From NCBI GenBank assembly GCA_005804005.1, contig SYPI01000252.1, forward strand, positions 1 through 5,404: 5,404 bases of DNA, written 5' to 3'. The notes beneath the pieces are model-generated. The model was not told the origin of the DNA, made no database searches, and was given only the letters and a program-made list of their open reading frames with translations. Both the position numbers and the translations under genes were made by a program. How positions within the stretch are numbered: position 1 is the first letter of the stretch; each line of letters begins with the position of its first letter. Source of the stretch: Planctomycetia bacterium. GTDB lineage: Bacteria > Planctomycetota > Phycisphaerae > Phycisphaerales > SM1A02. Positions 1-5,085 of this stretch are shown here, in pieces.

Positions 1-1473
1 CCAACCACACCGGCTGGCAAAGTGGGGCAGGCGGTGGAACGATTCGGCGCCCTGCTGGAACGGCTGGGCGACAGCCGACTCAGCGACTGGACTTGGGTCC
101 GCAAGAACGGCCAGCGGCGGCGGGTCTCGCTCAGCGCCACCACCCTGCGCGACATCGACGGCAGCACACTGGGATACCTCTTCGTCGCCGTTGATGTCAG
201 CGAACGCGAAGAGGCCATGCGCGAACTGGTTGAGGCCAAGCGCACGGCCGAGTACGCCAACGCCGCCAAGAGCACCTTCTTGGCCAATATCAGCCACGAA
301 ATCCGCACTCCGATGGCCTCCATCATCGGTTACGCCGATCTCATGCTCGATCCCACCACGCTGCCCGAGGAGCGGGTGGAGTTCGTCGCCACCATCCGAC
401 GCAATGGCGAGCACCTGCTGGGCATCATCAATGACCTGCTCGACCTGTCCAAGATTGAAGCGGGCCGGATGGAGATCGAGGCCATCGAAGTTGAGGTAGT
501 GGAGATCGCCCGCGAAGTGGTGCGGCTGCTGCAGGTGCGCGCCAAGGAGAAGGGACTGCAGCTCACTCTCGAGGCCGAGGACGACGGCGCGCAGGTTCTG
601 GTGCTGGCCGATCCGCTGCGGATGCGCCAGATCCTCCTGAATCTGGTTGGCAATGCCATCAAGTTCACCGATCGGGGCTGGGTACGGGTTGGCATCCGCA
701 CTCAAGTCGATGGTGACCGCCTCCAGGTCTGGCTCGATGTGGCCGACTCCGGGCTTGGGCTGGCGCCGGAGCATGTGGCCCGCCTCTTCCAGAACTTCTC
801 GCAGGCCGACTCCTCAACTACCCGCCGCTTTGGCGGCACCGGACTGGGTTTGGCCATCTCCCAACGCCTAGCCCAGATGATGGGCGGCGGAGTTGAAGTT
901 CGATCGCGACCCGGAGAGGGCAGCACATTCACAGTGGCCATTGTGCTGCCGCTGGCTCGCGGCACGCCGCGTGCTGAGACAGTCGCCCCCCCACCCAGCG
1001 AGCCAGCCGCCGTGTCGCTGGCTGGCCGCTCGGTGCTGATCGTGGAAGATGGCGAGGACAATCGACAGTTGCTTTCCACGATTCTCACCCGGGCTGGGGC
1101 GGAGGTGACGACTGCCGCCAACGGCCGCGAGGGACTGGACTGCGTCATTCGCGCCGGAGCGGCCAGCCGCTCGTTCGACACCATCCTGATGGACATTCAG
1201 ATGGCAGAGATAGATGGCTACAACGCTTCACGCCGCCTGCGCAACATCGGGTATCGCGGGCGGATCATCGCCATTACCGGCAACGCCACTTCCGGAGATC
1301 GCGATCGGGCCATGGAGTCCGGGTGCGATGCCTACGCCGCCAAACCCATCCCGCGCGATGTTCTGCTCAGCTTGTGTTCTGCGGCGGCCGACCACAGCAC
1401 CGACGAGGCAGCCTCCGCCGGCGCCACCGGGCGCCACTCACCGGGCAACGATGGCGGCCGCGCCGCCATCTAA
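1..1473 (+). CDS. Hybrid sensor histidine kinase, C-terminal part (PAS-HisKA-HATPase-REC), 5' end outside window
   Basis: This is the C-terminal 490 residues of a two-component hybrid kinase; the frame is open from base 1. A GTG at 22 is an unlikely start because it would cut into a PAS domain. Numbering from the first codon in the window: the end of a PAS/PAC module (about 28-67, with DWTWVRKNGQ and YLFVAVDVSERE) leads through a signalling helix to the HisKA H-box at 94-104 (NISHEIRTPM). The phospho-accepting His99 is codon 295-297. The ATPase domain shows the N-box with Asn218, the G1 box DSGLGL (249-254), the F-box LFQNFSQ, and the G2 box GGTGLGL (278-284). A Pro-rich linker leads to a receiver (about 343-460) with acidic pair Glu349/Asp350, phospho-acceptor Asp398 (codon 1192-1194), Thr426 and Lys448. 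All catalytic residues are present. The usual Pro after the receiver's acceptor loop is Ala (QMAEIDG). The last ~28 residues are a low-complexity Ala/Gly/Ser tail. The input signal and the Hpt or response-regulator partner are not visible. Confidence 0.95.
   Translation, partial: PTTPAGKVGQAVERFGALLERLGDSRLSDWTWVRKNGQRRRVSLSATTLRDIDGSTLGYLFVAVDVSEREEAMRELVEAKRTAEYANAAKSTFLANISHEIRTPMASIIGYADLMLDPTTLPEERVEFVATIRRNGEHLLGIINDLLDLSKIEAGRMEIEAIEVEVVEIAREVVRLLQVRAKEKGLQLTLEAEDDGAQVLVLADPLRMRQILLNLVGNAIKFTDRGWVRVGIRTQVDGDRLQVWLDVADSGLGLAPEHVARLFQNFSQADSSTTRRFGGTGLGLAISQRLAQMMGGGVEVRSRPGEGSTFTVAIVLPLARGTPRAETVAPPPSEPAAVSLAGRSVLIVEDGEDNRQLLSTILTRAGAEVTTAANGREGLDCVIRAGAASRSFDTILMDIQMAEIDGYNASRRLRNIGYRGRIIAITGNATSGDRDRAMESGCDAYAAKPIPRDVLLSLCSAAADHSTDEAASAGATGRHSPGNDGGRAAI
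1450..1470 (+). terminator. Perfect 9-bp hairpin at the end of the kinase gene; possible bidirectional terminator without U-tract
   Basis: GATGGCGGC (1450-1458), a 3-base loop CGC, then GCCGCCATC (1462-1470) form a perfect inverted repeat that ends immediately before the TAA stop at 1471-1473. The repeat encodes the last residues of the kinase. No T-run follows on either strand, so it is not a classical intrinsic terminator. The kinase and tRNA-Ser converge here, so the same hairpin lies at the 3' end of both transcripts, 29 nt past the tRNA-Ser 3' end in the minus direction. The structure is seen in the sequence; termination is inferred. Chance formation from GC-rich Ala/Gly codons remains possible. 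Confidence 0.35.
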
Positions 1474-1498
1474 CAGCGCCGCGAACGAGTCGCACTAA

Positions 1499-1585
1499 CG
1501 GTGAGGGCGGGATTCGAACCCGCGATGCCCCGAGAGGCATACCGGTTTTCAAGACCGGCGCTTTCGACCACTCAGCCACCTCACC
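1499..1585 (-). tRNA. tRNA-Ser(UGA)
   Basis: On the minus strand the sequence folds into a complete class II tRNA of 87 nt. It has a perfect 7-bp acceptor stem (GGTGAGG with CCTCACC) and a D-arm GCTGAGTGGTCGAAAGC. The anticodon arm is CCGGT-CTTGAAA-ACCGG with anticodon TGA (complement of 1549-1551). The long variable arm characteristic of serine tRNA pairs ATGCC with GGCAT, and the T-arm is GCGGG-TTCGAAT-CCCGC. The discriminator base at 1499 is G, as expected for serine. It decodes UCA and, by wobble, other UCN codons. No CCA is encoded, so the 3' end must be added by the CCA-adding enzyme. It converges on the kinase gene and diverges from tRNA-Gly. A weak -10-like TAGCAT lies upstream (complement of 1594-1599) with no convincing -35. 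Confidence 0.97.
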
Positions 1586-1627
1586 GGCAGCCGATGCTAG
1601 CCCCCAGCGGCGTAGGGCCGACAGTGC

Positions 1628-1655
1628 TTGCGGGGGCTTCTGGTGCGGGTACACT
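1628..1655 (+). promoter_or_regulatory. Candidate sigma70-type promoter for tRNA-Gly
   Basis: TTGCGG (1628-1633) and TACACT (1650-1655) are separated by 16 bp. They would place the transcription start about 7 bases downstream, near 1662, a few bases before the mature 5' end of tRNA-Gly at 1667. Each box matches 4 of 6 consensus bases. The position fits a short tRNA leader, but the boxes are imperfect and were found by eye only. The rest of the 81-bp gap between the divergent tRNAs must also contain the tRNA-Ser promoter on the other strand. Confidence 0.35.
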
Positions 1656-1666
1656 TCCCCTCCCTC

Positions 1667-1738
1667 GCGGGTGTAGCTCAGTGGTAGAGCGTCACGTTGC
1701 CAACGTGAATGTCGAGGGTTCAAGTCCCTTCACCCGCT
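1667..1738 (+). tRNA. tRNA-Gly(GCC)
   Basis: A complete 72-nt tRNA cloverleaf. The acceptor stem GCGGGTG/CACCCGC is a perfect 7 bp, the D-arm is GCTC-AGTGGTA-GAGC, and the anticodon arm is TCACG-TTGCCAA-CGTGA with anticodon GCC at 1699-1701. The variable loop is ATGTC. The T-arm GAGGG-TTCAAGT-CCCTT contains one G-U pair. The discriminator base is U (1738), as expected for bacterial glycine tRNA. It reads GGC and GGU codons, which suits this GGC-rich genome. CCA is not encoded. The next gene on the same strand, fkp, begins 65 bases downstream with no obvious terminator between them. Confidence 0.97.
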
Positions 1739-1803
1739 TTCGCCCATCGAAACTTGAAACGAACCGGGGCGATGCGACTGGGCGTGGGGCGTAGGCTGCA
1801 CCA

Positions 1804-4698
1804 ATGCACGCATCCCAGGCGGAGGCCCACTTCGACTGGCTGGTGGTGACCACTTCCAGTGCTCGACAAGCTGCGGCGTGCCGGGTGGAACTGGCCGACC
1901 GGGCGCGCCGCGGGGCGCTGTCGGCCCGATGCCAGACGCTGGTGATCTCTGACTCGGGCGATCGGCGCATCGGCTCGGGGGGGGCAACCGTGCTGGCGTT
2001 GGCGGCGCTGGCTGGCCGCCTCGCTGCTCAGGCCCAACGGAACAGTTCGATCCGGTCACTGTTCTCCGGGCAGCGCATACTGCTGATCCACTCCGGCGGC
2101 GATTCGCGCCGACTCAGCCCGTACTCCGCCGAAGGAAAACTCTTCGCGCCACTGCCGCTGTGGGGACAGGGATTTCGCTGCGCGGCGGTGTTCGACCTCC
2201 TCCTGGATGAGATGCTGGCGCTGCGACCCCGCCAAGGCGGAGAGGTGATCATCGCCCCGGGAGATGCGGTGGTCGCGCTGCGTCGGCAGCAGGTGGACCT
2301 CACTGGTACGGGGATAGTCGGGCTGGGCGCCTGGGTCTCGCCCAGGCGGGCCGGGAAACACGGCGTGTTCGCTCTGGGTGCCGACGGCCGAAGTGTCCGC
2401 TCCTTTCTGCAGAAGCCGACACTTGAACAGATCCGTACGGCGCGGGCCATCGACTGCCAAGGTCGCGCCCTCTTGGACACTGGTCTGCTCTCGTTCGATC
2501 CTTCCGCTACCTCGGCGCTGCTGGAAGGAGCGGGCGTCCGCATCGACCGCGCTCGCCAGCCGCGCTTCGTCGCGGGTGGGCTGGCCGCGGTGGCACAATC
2601 TGAGAGTGCCCAGCCATGCGACCTCTATAGGGAAATCCTCTGCGGCCTGCCAGCCTCGGCAAATCTGAAACGCCACCTTGAGAAGCTGGCACCCCCGCAA
2701 CGCGGGGCGCTGGGGCGAGTGCTCAAACGACTTCGACGAATCGACTTCAGCTGCCGCATCATCGCCGATGGCTCATTCCTTCATGTTGGAACCATTCCTG
2801 ATCTGCTCGAGCGCGCCGGTGCCGAGTCCGTGCCGTTAGCGCCACGGCGCCGGACGGGCCGCGGCAAGGCGGCGCTTCTCGATTCAGTCATCGGCCACCT
2901 TCATGTCAGTGAAGGCCACGCGGTCATTGACCGCTGCACTCTCGGGAGCGTGCGGCTGGCTGGCCAGAACCTGGTGGTCGGATTTGTGGCCGGCGGCACC
3001 ATCGAGTTGCCCCGCGGCGTCACGCTGTTCCGGGTGCCGCTGGGCAAGCACGGGGTGAGCGTGGCCTGTGGCATAGACGATGACTTCAAGACCCCGCTCC
3101 TGAGCAGCCCAGCGGCCTTGGGGCGGCCATTTGCTGCCCTGCTGCGGCGATCTGGACTCAAGGCATGTGACCTGATCCAGGGTGATGGCACCCTCTGGCA
3201 CGCCCCGCTATGGCCGATCACCGCGGGAACCTACGGGCTGAATCTCATTCGCTGGATGTGGAGCGGAGGGCGTGCCACGGCGGCTTGGCGCAGCGCCCGG
3301 CGTCTGTCGATGCACGACATTGCTGCGCGCGCCGACATCGAGTCAATCGTGAATGCGCGGCGACGGATCGAACTGCGCGCCGCCTGCGCCACCTCAGAAG
3401 CGGCGTTGCTCCGGGTGCACTCGCCGCTGGAGCGGGCCAATCGCGCGGCATACATCGCCTCGGCAATCACTCGGGCCAACCGCCCGTCAACCACCCGGCG
3501 CATCAGTCGATTGCGGGCGCTGGCATTCGAAGCGGTCGGTGAATCTGTCCTAGCGCAGTCCGCCCTGCCCGACGCACCACCGCGGTCGACCATCCTGCAC
3601 GATCAGGCGGTCTGGGCGTCGGCCCCGGTTCGCGTCGACTTGGCCGGAGGCTGGACCGACACCCCGCCGATCTGCACCGAAGTCGGCGGCGCGGTGGTGA
3701 ATGTGGCGGTGGCCCTCCGTGGCCAGCTTCCCGTGCAGGTGATGGCCAAACTGCTGGACGAACCCGTTATCCGCATCACCAGCACCGACCTCGCCCAGAC
3801 CCGCGTCATTCGCTCATCTGCTGATCTGCGCCGTCGCGCCGATCCCACCCACTGGGCGGCGCTGGCGGAGAGCGCGCTGGTTCTCTCGGGCTTGGCCCCG
3901 GCTGATGGGCGTGAATCGCTGCCCCGTTGGCTGGGGCGCGTCGGCGGCGGCGTCTCACTCACCCTGTTCTCCGCGGTTCCCAAGGGCAGCGGACTGGGCA
4001 CCAGTTCGATCCTGGGCGCTACCACCATTCGCGCCATCGATGGCCTGCTCGGCCGCCAGCGTTCGGCCGATGAACTGGTACGCGCCACCAGTGCTCTAGA
4101 ACAGATGCTCTCAACCCGCGGGGGCTGGCAGGATCAGGTCGGCGCAACCGTCGGCGGATTCAAGCTGGCCACCACCACTCCAGGAAGCCCGCAAAGCCCG
4201 CACATCGTGCCGATACGCGTGCCGCAGCGCGCCCAACGCGAACTGCTGGCCCGCTCCATTCTCTATTTCACCGGGCAACGACGCCTGGCGCGGAACATCC
4301 TCGAGAATGTGGTCTGGAATTGGTTGACGCGGGGCCCCGAAGCCATCGAGGCGGTGCGCCAACTGCACGGCAATGCCGCCGCCATGAGCGGCGCGCTCGA
4401 GCGAGGCGAGGTGGCGGCAGTAATCGACCAGCTGAATCGCTTCCGCCAGCTGAAGCGCCAACTCGATCCGGGCAGTTGCACCCCGGGGTTTGAGGCGCTG
4501 GCAGTTCGCTGGCGGCAACACCTCTCCGGATGGTGTTTCGCCGGGGCGGGCGGCGGCGGATTCATGTTGCTGGTGGCCCGCGATGCCGATCACGCCGAGG
4601 CGATCCGCGCTTCCATCGAGCGGGATCGCCCGCATCCTCGGGCGCGGGCGTTCGAACTGGAAGTCGACGCCAGTGGATTGCGCTGCGCCGTGCTCTAG
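1804..4698 (+). CDS. fkp: Bifunctional L-fucokinase / L-fucose-1-phosphate guanylyltransferase (Fkp-type)
   Basis: A 964-residue cytoplasmic enzyme predicted to phosphorylate L-fucose with ATP and then couple L-fucose-1-phosphate to GTP, giving GDP-L-fucose by salvage. The N-terminal pyrophosphorylase half begins with DWLVVTTSS (11-19) and carries GSGGAT (57-62) and HSGGDSRRLSPYSAEGKLF (96-114), the signature of the L-fucokinase/fucose pyrophosphorylase family, plus QKP at 203-205 and LDTGLLSFD (224-232). Residues about 357-412 look like a short beta-helix, followed by the family-typical TLWHAPLWP (463-471). The C-terminal half is a GHMP kinase: motif 1 APVRVDLAGGWTDTPP (607-622), where GGWTDTPP favours fucokinase over heptose kinase; motif 2 PKGSGLGTSS (726-735); GGWQDQVG (773-780); and glycine-rich motif 3 AGAGGGGF (913-920). 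The length is close to Bacteroides Fkp (about 950), so it appears intact. An in-frame TAG at 1792-1794 makes ATG 1804 the first possible ATG. Its Shine-Dalgarno is weak (GTAGG, 1791-1795). No de novo GDP-fucose genes are nearby. Sugar specificity is inferred from family motifs. Confidence 0.93.
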   Translation: MHASQAEAHFDWLVVTTSSARQAAACRVELADRARRGALSARCQTLVISDSGDRRIGSGGATVLALAALAGRLAAQAQRNSSIRSLFSGQRILLIHSGGDSRRLSPYSAEGKLFAPLPLWGQGFRCAAVFDLLLDEMLALRPRQGGEVIIAPGDAVVALRRQQVDLTGTGIVGLGAWVSPRRAGKHGVFALGADGRSVRSFLQKPTLEQIRTARAIDCQGRALLDTGLLSFDPSATSALLEGAGVRIDRARQPRFVAGGLAAVAQSESAQPCDLYREILCGLPASANLKRHLEKLAPPQRGALGRVLKRLRRIDFSCRIIADGSFLHVGTIPDLLERAGAESVPLAPRRRTGRGKAALLDSVIGHLHVSEGHAVIDRCTLGSVRLAGQNLVVGFVAGGTIELPRGVTLFRVPLGKHGVSVACGIDDDFKTPLLSSPAALGRPFAALLRRSGLKACDLIQGDGTLWHAPLWPITAGTYGLNLIRWMWSGGRATAAWRSARRLSMHDIAARADIESIVNARRRIELRAACATSEAALLRVHSPLERANRAAYIASAITRANRPSTTRRISRLRALAFEAVGESVLAQSALPDAPPRSTILHDQAVWASAPVRVDLAGGWTDTPPICTEVGGAVVNVAVALRGQLPVQVMAKLLDEPVIRITSTDLAQTRVIRSSADLRRRADPTHWAALAESALVLSGLAPADGRESLPRWLGRVGGGVSLTLFSAVPKGSGLGTSSILGATTIRAIDGLLGRQRSADELVRATSALEQMLSTRGGWQDQVGATVGGFKLATTTPGSPQSPHIVPIRVPQRAQRELLARSILYFTGQRRLARNILENVVWNWLTRGPEAIEAVRQLHGNAAAMSGALERGEVAAVIDQLNRFRQLKRQLDPGSCTPGFEALAVRWRQHLSGWCFAGAGGGGFMLLVARDADHAEAIRASIERDRPHPRARAFELEVDASGLRCAVL
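1977..1984 (+). repeat. G8 homopolymer within fkp
   Basis: Eight consecutive G residues span the Ser-Gly-Gly codons of the GSGGAT nucleotide-binding motif (residues 58-60) near the start of fkp. It is the longest mononucleotide run I see in the window. A one-base slip here would frameshift almost the whole protein. The tract is seen directly; a phase-variation role is only a hypothesis. Confidence 0.9.
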
Positions 4699-4729
4699 CC
4701 GCGCCGCGCAGAGCTCAGGGCGATCCCAT

Positions 4730-4735
4730 TACAAT
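4730..4735 (+). promoter_or_regulatory. Candidate -10 box for the zinc-ribbon gene
   Basis: TACAAT matches 5 of 6 bases of the sigma70 -10 consensus and stands out in this GC-rich 61-bp gap. It would give a start near 4742 and a leader of about 18 nt to the ATG at 4760. I see no recognisable -35 at the expected spacing, so co-transcription with fkp is the alternative. Confidence 0.3.
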
Positions 4736-4750
4736 CGCGCTCCCAACACC

Positions 4751-4754
4751 GGAG
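4751..4754 (+). promoter_or_regulatory. Shine-Dalgarno GGAG deciding the zinc-ribbon start
   Basis: GGAG with a 5-nt spacer precedes ATG 4760. The same reading frame stays open far upstream inside fkp, to an ATG at 4490, so this site together with the domain position supports the short start rather than a 196-residue overlapping product. Confidence 0.55.
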
Positions 4755-4759
4755 CCACC

Positions 4760-5080
4760 ATGAGCGACATCCAGCCCACATCGGGATACGACCAGGAAGA
4801 GGCCCACTTCAAGAAGAGGGAGGGCGAGGCTCTGGCTCAACTGCGCAAGGCCAGCGATGCCCGGCGGGCCGAGACTGCGGCCCGCGACGCCAAAGCTGCC
4901 CACTGGATGAAGTGCCCCAAGTGCGGCGGCCAGATGGCCGAGGCGCGGCTGGAGAATGTGGTGATCGATCGCTGCGCGAGTTGCGGCGGTGTCTACTTCG
5001 ATGCCGGTGAACTCGAACTGCTGGTCGCCCATGAGAAGGCCGGTTCCGGCTTTCTCGGTCGGCTGCTGCGCGGCAAGTAG
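4760..5080 (+). CDS. Small zinc-ribbon protein (TFIIB-type zinc finger, zf-TFIIB family), function unknown
   Basis: A 106-residue soluble protein with no signal peptide or membrane segment. Residues about 12-48 form a highly charged, Ala/Glu/Lys/Arg-rich stretch that looks like a long amphipathic helix or coiled coil. A compact zinc ribbon follows: KCPKCGG (Cys52, Cys55) and RCASCGGVYFDAGEL (Cys72, Cys75), a spacing and a GGxxFDxGEL ending that match the bacterial zf-TFIIB family (PF13453). It ends with a short basic glycine-rich tail (GFLGRLLRGK). All four metal ligands are present, so zinc binding is likely. Proteins of this kind are common in many bacterial phyla, but I know of no assigned function, and nucleic-acid or protein binding is only a guess. 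The gene lies 61 bp after fkp on the same strand with a good Shine-Dalgarno and a possible promoter of its own. Its stop is 5 bp from the stop of the convergent DUF1501 gene. Confidence 0.9.
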   Translation: MSDIQPTSGYDQEEAHFKKREGEALAQLRKASDARRAETAARDAKAAHWMKCPKCGGQMAEARLENVVIDRCASCGGVYFDAGELELLVAHEKAGSGFLGRLLRGK

Positions 5081-5085
5081 CGCCC

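Noticed and set aside
1367..1723. Minus-strand 118-codon ORF across the tRNA region
   Set aside because: It contains GEVAEWSKAPVLKTG...RVRIPPSPL, the well-known spurious translation of a tRNA-Ser gene. It is not a protein gene.
1741..1784. Possible leader structure before fkp: CGCCCA (1741-1746) with TGGGCG (1779-1784), or alternatively CATCG (1745-1749) with CGATG (1770-1774)
   Set aside because: The stems are short, have loops of 20 or more bases and exclude each other. They match no riboswitch or leader I recognise.
1501..1794. Plus-strand 97-codon ORF across both tRNAs
   Set aside because: It is the antisense of tRNA-Ser plus the sense of tRNA-Gly (CSSVVERHVANVNVEGSSPFTR), another familiar false protein made from tRNA sequence.
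1692..2059. Overlapping minus-strand ORFs entering fkp
   Set aside because: They run through the antisense of tRNA-Gly and the start of fkp, with Arg/Pro/Ser-rich low-complexity translations typical of shadow frames in GC-rich DNA.
2056..2700. Minus-strand 214-codon ORF inside fkp
   Set aside because: It is entirely antisense to the conserved pyrophosphorylase domain of fkp, with no recognisable domain.
4111..4635. Minus-strand 174-codon ORF inside fkp
   Set aside because: It is antisense to the GHMP kinase domain, whose motifs 2 and 3 region is clearly coding on the plus strand, and it has no domain of its own.
3603..4698. C-terminal kinase half as a D-glycero-D-manno-heptose-7-phosphate kinase (HddA-like) instead of fucokinase
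   Set aside because: The motif GGWTDTPP and the fused N-terminal fucose pyrophosphorylase domain fit Fkp. HddA proteins are shorter and stand alone.
4692..4714. Hairpin across the fkp stop codon: GCTCT (4692-4696) with AGAGC (4710-4714)
   Set aside because: Only 5 bp close a 13-base loop, with a possible inner 3-bp stem. It is much weaker than the two perfect hairpins at the convergent junctions and has no T-run.
4490..4759. Upstream extension of the zinc-ribbon ORF into fkp
   Set aside because: The extension is an out-of-frame reading of the fkp 3' end. The Shine-Dalgarno at 4751-4754 and the domain layout support the start at 4760.
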